Of a DNA stretch of 64,000 nt, positions 16,566-27,799 are shown piece by piece. The DNA is taken from positions 1,742,501 to 1,806,500 of the forward strand of contig JAQISU010000189.1 in the NCBI GenBank assembly GCA_029339505.1. Reading direction: 5' to 3'. This DNA is from Unio delphinus (lineage: Eukaryota; Mollusca; Bivalvia; Unionida; Unionidae). Under the pieces are notes generated by a model. That model did no database searches and was not told the origin of the DNA. It saw only the letters and a program-made list of their open reading frames with translations. Position 1 is the stretch's first letter; every line of letters begins with the position of its first letter. Made by a program: the position numbers and the translations under genes.

Positions 16566-17166
16566 ACTCGTAACCAAATGAGTCCCCTATTATTCAGGCG
16601 AATGAAAAGATAAATGGCAAATATCTTTTCGTTGTACTGCTTTATCCGAGTAATCCGATGGTGACGACTTATCCGTAGACAGCTGTATTTCCATCAATAT
16701 GCTGGTTATCTAAGGTAGAGTTTCGCTGACTTGATAATATCATCCTACGGCAACCTGCGGGATACTCAATATTTTGACATCACCAGTCAGCGCGCCTCAG
16801 GTCCGCCATATTACTTAAATTCCCATGGCTGGTTGTAATATGGTTCCAGTAACTTGATGCAGGAGCAAGCCAACTTCAAAGTCCGTCATTTTTCTTCAAA
16901 ACGTAGTTTAAGTAGGCGATTCAGTTTCTGCATATCTTCAATCTCTGCCACTTGTTAAAGGGACTTATAAAATATCCAAAATGATTCCACTGCATCGTCC
17001 ACCGCTGTACATGTTGATGTTTCTCTCTGTAGTAGTGATGTGATAACGTCTCAGTTCGTCCTTAACTGTAAAGCCCGGGAAACATGCTTTCGCAATCCAC
17101 CGTGACGTCATCAGGTCGCCAGCCCCAGAAAAGCCGCCCTACTCGGTCTGCAGTCTTCGCCTGAAT
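16566..17166. other. Spacer between the two retroelement copies
   Basis: No gene or repeat was recognised. Slightly less AT-rich than its surroundings. Confidence 0.45.
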
Positions 17167-17359
17167 GGTACCGATTTGCTTACTTAATTGATTTTTATAG
17201 TTATAACCGTCCACTAGGGACATTTGTATAACTTTTATATCCAGTCTGTCACTGGACATTTGATATTCCCCTCTTTGTGAGGGGAGTTAAAGTATCGATT
17301 TCTTAATAGGGCGTTACATTGAATTACTAAAAAGTAACTATCAATGTAAATGTAGGCCC
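17167..17359 (+). other. Folded RNA leader of copy 2
   Basis: Stem A: 17,199-17,205 with 17,227-17,233 (AGTTATA/TATAACT). Stem B: 17,209-17,221. Stem C: 17,240-17,245 with 17,251-17,256 (TCCAGT/ACTGGA, 5-nt loop). Hairpin: 17,267-17,273 with 17,279-17,285. Stem F: 17,309-17,312 with 17,356-17,359. Stem E: 17,314-17,321 with 17,342-17,349. The interior of stem E (20 nt, 17,322-17,341) is identical to copy 1 while all but three of the stem E base pairs are changed in a compensatory way. Confidence 0.75.
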
Positions 17360-18080
17360 AGGAGAGGTAGGCAAGGTCAATCCACACCTCTGTTTTGCAG
17401 CATGTCCGGAAGAGGCAAAGGAGGCAAAGGCAAGGCAGAGAACATCCAAGGCACCGCAATCCGCAGTCCCACCCGAAGAGGAGGAGAACGCACCACCGGA
17501 CACGAAGAAACCCAAGGAGTACGAAGGCCCCACACCCATTTTGTTAATGTAACCTCACAAGTGCTATATTGTTGTGATGTGTGTTGTTTTGTTGTTATAT
17601 TTTAAAACTGTTGCAGCCTTGTGCTGCAGGGGACTGATAGTCCTGGGGTAAGACTACCTTATATATTCTAGTAGGGACTTTTGTGTGAATGCATTGTGTG
17701 TGTTTGTGAGGTTACCAGATTTAATGATTTATTCAATCAATCCAGTTATATTAATGGAGGCCCTATGCCAATTGTGTGTAGGCCACCTGTGCAATTGAGT
17801 CCAGATAATAATTGGTTACGAATTTCCTAACCCTTATACTAGTATCACTGAAGTAAGTACAGAGTGTACTATAAGATTACCACCATCCTATAGACCGGTG
17901 AAAAAACCTTCTAAAGAGGGCAATTCACCAATTCACCCTATCACTATTTTGCATTAAGTAGTCTAAGTGACTAAAAAAGTGTAATCTCGGTAGGTTGTGA
18001 TAAGTTATGAATTTTGTTGGGTGTGGATCCAAAAAAAATCATATTTGAGTTGGAGCAGGAAGTTTGGTCAAATGGAATTC
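17167..18080 (+). mobile_element. Retroelement 5' region, copy 2
   Basis: It begins with ggtaccgatttg like copy 1, has the same leader fold, and then an open frame without obvious start that runs to a stop near 17,549 and is rich in Glu, Pro, Lys and Ala. Further hairpins follow (tgcagc/gctgca near 17,615; ggact/agtcc near 17,630). Tail motifs ccacctgtgcaatt and tgaattttgttgg match copy 1. Similarity to copy 1 fades after about 18,080, although the element may extend to 18,367. Confidence 0.55.
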
Positions 18081-18149
18081 TCTAGTACCAATCTAGTGTG
18101 AGAATTCTCTGTTTCTAGATACATATAACAATACAAGACATAGATTTGA

Positions 18150-18367
18150 GAAGTAGAGGGAGATAAGGTTCAATATCAGCTTCCCAGTGAGTCAGATTGG
18201 ATTAAGAATAGAGGTATACCTAATTGTATACTTGTTCGTAAGCACAAAATAGACCAGGCTGTCTATACGTGCGTACACCAATCCAGGCGATTTCCATACG
18301 GAAGGGGCCTGTGTCCCAACTGTTTCACTGACCTTCGCCCATTCTCAAGAATCACAAAATAGGGAGG
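18150..18367 (+). pseudogene. Open frame fragment with Cys/His spacing
   Basis: A 68-codon open frame (stop-bounded, no Met) ends at tag 18,365-18,367. It has a Trp-Ile start region, then CVHQSRRFPYGRGLCPNC, a C-x(14)-C-x2-C arrangement. This could be a zinc-knuckle-like part of a retroelement ORF1, in line with its position just downstream of copy 2. I cannot assign it to a named family. Confidence 0.35.
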
Positions 18368-18796
18368 TAATAGCAAACATATAAGACAATACAAGACGAC
18401 ATAGAGTAACATGAATTATTATTAGTAGAAATTTTGTTAGTATTAACATGAACATTAAGCAAGAAAAATTAGTAGTAACAATTAGTACGAACAAGTATAA
18501 GAATTATGAATAATAGAAAATATTAGTATTAACATGAACATTAACCAAGAAAATTAACAGTATTAGTAACATTCATAGCCCTGAAAAGGACTGTTTTGTA
18601 GACTGGTTCCCCACTTTTCCTCTGTCGTCAATGATAGCAGCAATTTTCCATTTTCTCTATTGTCCAAGAGTTTCCACTTCCACTGAATGTCCACGTGTTG
18701 TATATAATTTGGAATGCCAACTGCCATTAACTTTTATTCTGTTTAGGTGTTGTAGTGGGGCTATCTCAGTCTAAAATTCTAGTGGGTGTCAATATA

Positions 18797-19100
18797 GCGG
18801 TGAGCTCTATCAGTATGCAACTATGAGTGAACGTAGCTCGTGAGTTACGTAGAGTTCGTTAAGAACTCCATACTACATCCCATCATAGGACCATTCTAAC
18901 AGAGACACAGGCCAATTATTTATTTAATCTAATTTAATAGTAGAGTTTATATTAAAGCGGTGAGCTCTGCCAGTATGTTATCATGAGTGAATGTATACTC
19001 GTAGTTACGTAAAGATCACTATGAGCTTAAGGCCCACCATGAACTTCATATATACATCCCATCATAAGCCAACCCAAACAGAGACACAAGCTAATTGTGG
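18797..19100. repeat. Two degenerate direct repeats, about 160 bp apart
   Basis: gcggtgagctct at 18,797 and again at 18,957 each start a segment containing cagtatg, atgagtgaa, agttacgta, catcccatcata and agagacacag in the same order. A divergent tandem duplication without coding content. Confidence 0.8.
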
Positions 19101-19139
19101 TTTCAGACTAATTTATAGTACCTAGTTTTTACTATATAT

Positions 19140-19800
19140 GTATTTATGAGTGATACTAATGATTAATTAGAGTTTTATTTGTATTTTATATTATTTATAT
19201 TTTATCAATTAAATTAGTGTTAATAAGAAAGTCAATAATGTTTTTAGCCATTGATTGAATATTAGGTTGAGTTAGGTCAAGTATTTTAGGATATATATTT
19301 GTTATTTTTGGTAATTTTAGTTTGGTTCTGAGTTTAACTCTGTGTATAAGGTTATTTTTACATTTATTAAATATATGATCTAAGTCTTCTGGTTGTCTAC
19401 ATTTAAAGCAGTTAATATCGTGTGGGAATGTTCCTATATATTTGTCAAAGCTATTAGCTAATTTTGTTTTTCCTATCATTATCCTATTCATTTTAATTTG
19501 TTCTCTCCTGGTGTTGCCTAGTATTAGTGATTTTCTTTGAACAGTTTTTTTTTTATTGTATAGTACTCTCCCTTTGTTGGATGAGCTCCATGCATTTTGC
19601 CATATAGTGTTTATCATATTAATGATAAGTCCGTACATTTCAGTATGATTATATTGTATTGGTTCATAATATATGTTATTTATTTTTTCATTAGCCAACT
19701 TATCAGCTAATTCATTGCCCTTAACACCTATATGTGAGGGGATCCATAGAAATTGTACTATAATATTTTGTGTTTGAAATTTAGTACCGATTTGGAGCAG
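19140..19800 (-). mobile_element. LINE 3' fragment: RNase H tail and Cys/His knuckle
   Basis: The minus frame from about 19,790 down to the stop at 19,195-19,197 starts inside an RNase H domain. The motif FLWIPSHIGVKGNELADKL supplies the usual catalytic His and Asp of the C-terminal part. Then come REQIKMNRIMIGKTKL and a CFKC(x8)H(x4)C knuckle (CFKCRQPEDLDHIFNKC), an arrangement typical of the C-terminus of I/Jockey-type non-LTR retrotransposon ORF2. The 5' part (endonuclease, reverse transcriptase) is missing, as expected after incomplete reverse transcription. The frame is intact over about 198 codons, so this copy is not very old. Confidence 0.78.
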
Positions 19801-20126
19801 CGGCGCTCCTTATATACAAGTTTGGCACCTGTAAACATACTGGTAAACAAAGCATGGATTGGTGGGTATTGCAATCTATCGGCCAATCCAAATCGACCAT
19901 GCTGGCGGGACATGACGTCACGACAGAAGTACACACAACTCCGTGTTTGAATTCTCCTAATTTAACATAATGTGAGACGATATAATCAGTCATTACAAAT
20001 CTATTGGAATATATTATTCTCATCTTCGAATGTTTATGCAGGTACTTTAATATTAAAATCTTGTATTGTTGTACAAAATACGCGAATGGGTAACGAGCAT
20101 ATCGATGTACGAAGGGACATCTCAAA

Positions 20127-20201
20127 ATGGCTACGCTCGACCACAACAACGTGCAGTCGCTAAAATCAGCTGATCGAAAGATACATAAAGTAACGGCATA
20201 G
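20127..20201 (+). CDS. Possible short first exon or uORF (weak)
   Basis: aaaATGG context, 24 codons to a tag at 20,199-20,201. A GTAACG donor-like site at 20,190 would end a 21-codon phase-0 exon. The surroundings have more CG than most of the window. No homolog or downstream exon was recognised, so this is a guess. Confidence 0.12.
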   Translation: MATLDHNNVQSLKSADRKIHKVTA

Positions 20202-20441
20202 CAATACAATGGCTTATGTTACCATGGAATCTATGGTTGAATAATGGAGAACATTGTCATCTGGTAAACGAATTCTGTGTCAAAGATGACCTGCTGGCTG
20301 AAACGACTTTACACTGCAAGACAGCACCGAATCAGAAAATCAGAGAATGACTAGAAAATGAACCAAGATATAGAGAAAATCTGCATGATATATGTACAAG
20401 TACTTAATTGAACATGGATTACTGATAACTAATCCATGGCA

Positions 20442-20748
20442 GTAACAACAATAATATAAAACAATATTAACCATAAAACATTATTAACCATAAAACAATA
20501 TTAACCATAAGCAATATTAACCATAAAGCAATATTAACCATAAAACAATATTAACCATAAAATAATATTAACCACCAAACAATACTAACAATAAAACAAT
20601 ATTAACCATAAAATAATATTAACCATAAAACAATATTAATCACAAAACAATATTAACCACAAAACATTATTAAACATAAAACATTATTAACCATAAAACA
20701 ATATTAATCACAAATCAATATTAACCATAAATAATATTAACCTTAAAA
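20442..20748. repeat. 17-18-bp satellite (aaaacaatattaaccat)
   Basis: About 17 copies with small indels. The reverse complement contains repeated ttaatattg. No coding content. Confidence 0.93.
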
Positions 20749-21822
20749 TGAACAAGCATTGATTTAGATACTAACGCTTACGTGAACTGCATTGGTTAAT
20801 TTTTGGAATTACTTTGCAAATATTTAATGTTCCTCTTTCTTTATTTACACTAATAATGGGCAATTTAGATAATAAATAATTTTGTTTCCAAAATAAGCAA
20901 TTATGTTCGGCAAAAAAATGGTACAATCTGTCCAGGATTTATAAGTAACCAACTTAAGACAACACCAATAATTCCAAATTTTTAGTAAATTAATAAGCGA
21001 ATCAACTTGGATTCTGACTAAGGCATAATCTTCAGTTATAGCAGTTACATCACCTCTAACAGTGTTGGCACTACGCAGAGCAAATTAGGTTACTTTTTAA
21101 CTAGAATTGAGAGTTTTAAAACGCAAACTTCGATAATACTGTGCAACTAGTTTCACATTTACTATATGCTTCTTCAAACGCAAACTGTTTTAAAGGAATT
21201 ATGTCATTGATGTAACGTCATAAATGATATGCATCATCAAACATGAATTATATTTTATAACAGGATAAAAAAAAAATCAATGAGTCTCTAATGAAAACCA
21301 AAACGGTGAAGTATTAAAGCAGTGACAAACAGTTATATGTATAAATAATATACATTATATCAATAATTTGATACAAATTTTATACAATTGTATACAGGGC
21401 ATTATATTCAGGCCATTTGGGCTATAAAGTATTGAACCTTTTGAATTCAATACCTTTAATTAGTCTATTCATCTCTCCGTGCACAATATCGATTGGCATA
21501 CAAGAAAATCTGGTGCAAAGTGATTATTTATACTAAAATGTATTGAAACTTATTAAAATGTATTGAAATGTGTTAAAATGTATTGAAACGTTAAAGAGCA
21601 GCTGATGATCGATGCAATTTTAACGATTCTTTTAATAGCTACCCGAATATTGTTTTGATTTCCACCATACGGCACGCTCTACATGATAAAAACGTCGTAG
21701 ATTATGAGTTTTACAGAAGAAAATAGTTGTAGTAACCCATTTCTACATAAACTGAAGAAAGCAAACAGGAATGAAGCATATTTGTTGCAAATGGAACAAA
21801 AGAAAAATTGCAAGTAGTACTA
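20749..21822. other. Non-coding stretch, no gene seen
   Basis: AT-rich. A 15-16-bp unit (aaaatgtattgaaa) occurs about four times at 21,535-21,590. Confidence 0.5.
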
Positions 21823-21844
21823 GCAGTTGTAGTAGTAGTAGTAA

Positions 21845-21879
<35 letters not shown>

Positions 21880-21880
21880 A
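21823..21880. repeat. (TAG)n triplet repeat
   Basis: Mostly perfect tag/gta triplets. It explains a poly-Thr minus frame. Confidence 0.95.
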
Positions 21881-22134
21881 TTAGAGAAACAACGACTCCT
21901 GCTACATAAGACTTTAGATCAATATCACAAATCTTGTTCCACACAACTTTTACGGTTACCCTTAAATCGTTTTGCTTAATTACTGGTCACTATATACTTG
22001 TATCACACCTATATCCGATAAAAGCAATAATTATTACTTTCATGTATATAACTTTTTATAAATGCGTTATCCTTTTGTTACGTATTATAACATCTTTTTG
22101 TGTGATGTATGGATACGTATCATGGGCCAGTAGC

Positions 22135-22325
<191 letters not shown>

Positions 22326-25300
22326 AAGAAGATAACATATTCAGCAGTTAAGCTACAGACACATATAGCCCTTAAAATGTATTAAATCTACATTCGTTGT
22401 ACATCTGTTAAAACAAAAAGTTTCAATTATTTTCTTAAAACCCCAAACAGAATGTCGCATTTTAAAAAGTTTATCATTATTTACTCATTCGGCTATATAT
22501 TTGTGACGGGTCTGTGAGCAGTGTTGTTGTTCTATATTCAGTAGAAAAAAAATCTCTGAGAGCAAGAGTTGAAACGCAAATTTCCGGATGTGAAATGGAA
22601 ATTTTATAGGTGTATACCACTGATGACGATATTTGGCTTTTCGCTGTAGTTCCAGTAACATCACAATTAGGATGTCCAGTTCAGTACTCATGTAGTTCTA
22701 GTCTATTTTTAGAACATTGTTTCCTCTCTCATTTTGGTGATGATAGAAGAGTTATATTGGTGCATTTTTGGTAGGGATTTAAAGGTAGTTGTTTATTCTT
22801 AAGAATATGAGCTCAGAGATTGGTTGTCTGTCTGTATTTCGGCGGCAGTGCACAGTGAGTAATAAGGCCTTGTTGGTGATCCGGAAGTGAAATCTGTGTT
22901 CTCTTTACATAATGCTGTTTACATTACAGCCTCTCAAAAAAGTGCCGGTGACCCCTTGACAAGAACTTCACCGTGAAGTCATCTTTGGATGTATGTTAGA
23001 TCACATATGATTTGTATTGATTGTCACACTGTGGAAAGGTCATTACTGAGAAATATATGTAGAGAACATATAGTAAAATTAATAATGATGTATGTGCAGT
23101 TACGCGAGTCATTTTTTTTAGTGTCACAGTATCCTTGCACTTCCATTTATTTAAAAAGTCAATATTGCAACGCGTGATGGTAGTGTGTAAAATATAACTG
23201 GATTTAATTTCTCACTGTAATCATTACTCTTTACTGTGAGTAGGTAGACCCTATGCAAAAAAGTATGTACCTGCCTGTTAATAAACTCTGAGTTCGGGCG
23301 CTATATATTTATATATAAATATCAGACAATATTATTAGGTTCAGAAAACGTGAGTGGTGTAAGACATGGAACATACTTGACTGAACTTACACCAATATCA
23401 TGTTTTAATAACTGTCTCTTGTATTTTATTTTTTGCTGACGGTTATACTTATCGTTTAGTTTAGTCTGTTTCAATTGTATTAGCTATTTGTTATATTTAT
23501 TTCCAATCCAGTAGTTTAGTCTGTAGTTTAGCATTCTTTATTAATTTGTTAATACCCAAGTCCAACTGATCCAGTAAAATTATAAAGCAGTACAGAAGGG
23601 TGCAGTGCTGGAATTAAAATTGTGTGAAATTTTACATTTCTTTCACTTCTATTAAATACCTTTTAACATGTTAACATATGTTCATTTTCTACTGCTACCA
23701 GGATTTACTATTAGCCACTCACCACACGTAATCCCTGGGGTATAATTTGTGGAATGAGCCGCCTGTTTAGATACGTTTTCCAAGTCAGCCGTACACGAAT
23801 TTTGGTCAGGTACCAAACTGAGCTCTTATTTAAGATTATCCCTAATTACAACAGGTTAATAATTTATTAATTCGGATTTATCGCCTTCATGTCGTGATCC
23901 CGCATGGACGAATTCAGAGAATTGTACGGCTACCCAAGTATGAATCTTTTCCTATGATAATTAGCATATACTGTCAGTTAGGTTTGCCGAGAACTGTTGA
24001 CTACACGCAACACCTGTGGATGATGACTATATATTTGTATCAATTTGACATTCATACATCACATGTTGTGGTACCTTTTTGACACCGGGAGACATTTGAT
24101 TATAATGTTTTTTTTCCTAAATACAGCTGTCAGAATGAATATTCTAGCGAGCACTTGGAATGGAGGATGATGAGATCTGTCCGATGTCTGTAAATCTACT
24201 TTACTTTTCAAATCTGCCTTCTTACAAACTAGCGTTTGCTGAAAACAGCACGAGTCATTCAACATAAACAAATTAGGTCCAAAATGATATCCTTACATTA
24301 AAAATTCTCCCAGAGCTGCTTCACACTTCCGGTACACGTGATATCGCAGTTAACATACATCTTGGTGAATGTGGCAAAGGATAGCTTTATAAATTGTGCC
24401 GTGTCAAATTTCCGAACTTCATGCTATCGTGTGACTTTTTCAGCTTGTAGCGCTTACTAATTACAAGATATTGTTATATTTGTAAACTAGGTTTTTCAGG
24501 CTTGTGTTTGTTCCTGAAAGTGATACGAGACATGTACACCTCCAATTGTTACTCTGAAGTATGTAGATAGTGAAATACTAAGAGTCGACTAGGAAGAAGA
24601 TCTAGCCACTATAGCAGTAAACGTGTGGGTTCCGAGCAAGTATATTGTCTCAGAAATGTCTTGGATGACATTTTGAACTGCATCACCAATGTTTTGTAGA
24701 ATTGTCACCTCGGAAAAAAGCTTGTGTTGTCACTGTGAGCATCACCTGAAAAAATGCAATTAATAATTTGGGATTGTGGTGCTTAAACTTATTTGACTAT
24801 TAATGGCCATTGACTTTTCTGGTCAAGTGGACAATATTCTTATGCTTCGTTTTATTAAAATATGGACCTTTTTGACCTCGCTTGTGTATTTTATTTGTTA
24901 TGATTTTTTTAATACTTGTCAGGTGTATGCGGCAATTAAATTTGTGCATTAAAACTGCACCTTACACCCAAAAGTAACTAAAGTATGTATTCCCATGATG
25001 CACCGCACCTGGTTCCCTGATTCTCAAAGCAATCAGTTACGCGAATAGTTCATTCTGAGACGGATTTTACTTGTCACGTGACTATTATATTGGCGGACCT
25101 ATTTAAGCCATATACCAACGAACATTTTAAATCTCTCCCGCAATAAACAGTTTCGGTGCTGTTTTAACCTAGATCTATCTTATCGAATTTCAGTAATACA
25201 AATACCAATGTTGAAACTTTCCTACTGGTCAAATTACATTTCATGTCAATACATCCCACATACGAGGGTTAATTATCAGGATGTTTTGAGATTTTCAGAT

Positions 25301-26078
25301 AGTTTATCAGTTTTTAAGTCTTAGTTAGTAATGAGTTTACCGTCTGTCACCTATTATATTTTACCAAGCGCACGTAGATGACCCCGACCTGGGTTCTGTT
25401 AATATGATATGGTTTCATTATTTATAGAACGCCGGTTCTGATTCTATGTCAGTTGTAGGCGTCATTTAATTTCAATAAGTTGGTGTTTAATTGCACATCC
25501 CCTCTTATTTCATTTGTAATATGATTAATTTTTTAATATTAATTTATCAAAGCTTTATAGTTTTTTCTATTAGTACACGTTCCCTTTGATGTACGTAATC
25601 TTGATTATATAAAGCTTAGGTATATTTAACTGAATATATGTTTTAACAAAATAGTTTATACAATCGACCAAAAGAAGAAAACGTGTAGAAATGCTTCTCA
25701 TACAACATTGAGAAAAATATTGAAGGTCAAAGAACATGAGAGATCTGTTTACAAATATGAGACCTGGTATCTTTAAAAACTGAGATCTGAGATCTTTAGA
25801 AACAAATAGCATATCATCATTAAAAAGATCTGATATCTTACAAAGCCTACATTTTTATGGCATATTCAAAGGCATTTTCTTCCCTTCGAAGTATATCTAC
25901 ACTGAATATATCGCCTATTGAGTCTATGTACCACTTTAATAAATTTGCAATCTGATAGATTATATTGGGTTTTTCTCATGTTAAGCAATGAACATCGATC
26001 AACCTAGCACAAAAAATGTCATTAATGCTTCCTAAGGGTGAGATTTATATCGACGTTGCTTTGTTGCAGAAATCACTC
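22326..26078. other. 3.7-kb stretch with no recognised feature
   Basis: I read both strands and found only frames of 80 codons or fewer without domains (for example 22,485-22,691; 24,059-24,271; 25,570-25,812, all minus). If a host gene passes through this window, its introns could lie here, but nothing shows it. Confidence 0.4.
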
Positions 26079-26560
26079 CTTCGCTGCTATATGAAACTTT
26101 GCAAATAACATGCACAGTAACCTATATTCTCTGTCATATGAAACTTTGTAAAAGCCATACACAGTAACCTATATTCTCTGTCATATGAAACTTTGTAAAA
26201 GCCATACACAGTAACCTATATTTTCTGCCATATGAAACTTTGTAGAAGACATACACAGTAACCTATATTCTCTGTCATATGAAACTTTGTAAAAGACATA
26301 CACAGTAACCTATATTCTCTGTCATATGAAACTTTGTAAAAGACATACACAGTAACCTATATTCTCTGTCATATGAAACTTTGTAAAAGACATACACAGT
26401 AACCTATATTCTCTGTCATATGAAACTTTGTAAAAGACGTACACAGTAACCTATATTCTCTGTCATATGAAACTTTGTAAAATACATACACAGTAACCTA
26501 TATTCTCTGTCATATGAAACTTTTTAAAATACATACACAGTAACCTATATTCTCGTTCTC
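26079..26560. repeat. 47-bp minisatellite, about 10 copies
   Basis: The unit acagtaacctatattctctg plus tcatatgaaactttgtaaaagacatac recurs at exact 47-bp steps (26,114; 26,161; 26,208; 26,255 ... 26,537) with few substitutions. The high identity suggests recent expansion. Confidence 0.96.
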
Positions 26561-27035
26561 TGTACTAAACTGGTAATACTTTCACGATCTGTGTATCACA
26601 TGACCAGTATGACGACAATGAATTTAAAAGTGTTCATAAAACAATGAAGTATTTGTACATTGATACACAAAGACTTATCGTCAATAACATCATCATCTTC
26701 GTCGTTTTAATAATCACCGTCGTAATCGTGGTCGTCATCATCTTCTTGTTCTTCTTTCAAGAAGCGAATATCATTGTATTATAGAGGTAGATCTGGAAAC
26801 AAGTTACGTGAGGTAATAAATCTATTTTTAGATAAATACAGACTTCATTAGTTGCAGATCTAACGTCAAAAAAAAAACAAACACTTGGCATCCTTCCAAA
26901 CGAACTAAGTTTTTGGTTTCCATGTTGATCATTAAATCCATGCTGCAGTAAATTACTTAAATAAAAAGGGGATCAATTAAATTCTTTCATTTTGAGTAAG
27001 AGCGTTCAATTTTACATGCGATTACAATCTCATAT
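26561..27035. other. Non-coding stretch, no gene seen
   Basis: Contains a short polypurine/polypyrimidine mix (cgtcatcatcttcttgttc near 26,730) and nothing else. Confidence 0.45.
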
Positions 27036-27295
27036 ATTGATTTCCATTTAAACTAATTTTTACGAAAATTTTGTCCATTAAGGGAAACAATCCGCTTGTA
27101 TATCAATTAAATTTTAGATTTCCCAACAGCTTGTAATCAAAATATGTTAGTCTCGTCAATTCGATATTGATTTATATTTAAACTAATTCTTACGAAAATT
27201 TTGTCCATTAAGGGAAACAATCCCTTTGTATATCAATCAAATTTTAGATTTTCCAACAGCTTGTAATAAAAATATGTTAGTCTCGTCAATTCGTT
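27036..27295. repeat. 130-bp tandem duplication
   Basis: 27,036-27,165 and 27,166-27,295 align almost completely (shared acgaaaattttgtccattaa, ggaaacaatcc, agtctcgtcaattcg). Non-coding. Confidence 0.93.
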
Positions 27296-27489
27296 GAGTG
27301 ACAGTCCATCGACATTTCAGTGTCACTCAGCTGTCAAAAATAGAGCGCGTGTAACGTTCTAGACCGTTTCAATGAATTTTCGTTTCAAATTATGTTGCAA
27401 CATCTACGACATGTATTTCAGGGATATTATTGTTGTAAGAAAGCCTCTGTGTACATGCTGATATTTACTGACTGCATAGCAATAAAAAT

Positions 27490-27795
27490 TTATTCCTTTC
27501 GGAACAGGACTAACGCTACTATAACAGTATTTGGACGACAATACATATATATCAATGTAGTCTTGTAACATGTAGACTTCTTTCCAACAGGTGTAAGACT
27601 AAAGCTTCTAAAAGAGTATTTGGACGACAATACATTTAAAAACATGTATGCTTCTTCCCAACCGGTGTAAGATGTATTTTTTTCCAACTAGTGTAACATG
27701 TTTACTTTTTTTCCAACCGGTGTAGGACTTAAGCTACTAAAAGAGTATTTGGATGACGATACATTTATATGCATTTAAACTTCTTCCCAAGCAGT
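27490..27795. repeat. Irregular tandem repeat, about three units
   Basis: Segments ctaaaagagtatttggacgac and tcttcccaaccggtgtaaga alternate with variable spacing at about 27,510, 27,605 and 27,740. Frames on the minus strand (27,490-27,687) run through the units and look spurious. Confidence 0.8.
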
Positions 27796-27799
27796 GTAG

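Noticed and set aside
17402..17440. Frame beginning MSGRGKGGKGK, like the N-terminus of histone H4 or H2A.
   Set aside because: Similarity stops after about 11 residues, no histone fold follows, and the segment is the start of the ORF region of retroelement copy 2 (copy 1 has a different peptide there). Judged coincidental.
19781..20209. 142-codon minus frame upstream of the LINE fragment.
   Set aside because: No similarity to LINE domains and an odd composition; it is out of frame with the RNase H tail.
26079..26560. CRISPR-like array.
   Set aside because: Units are contiguous 47-bp tandem copies without unique spacers; the context is eukaryotic.
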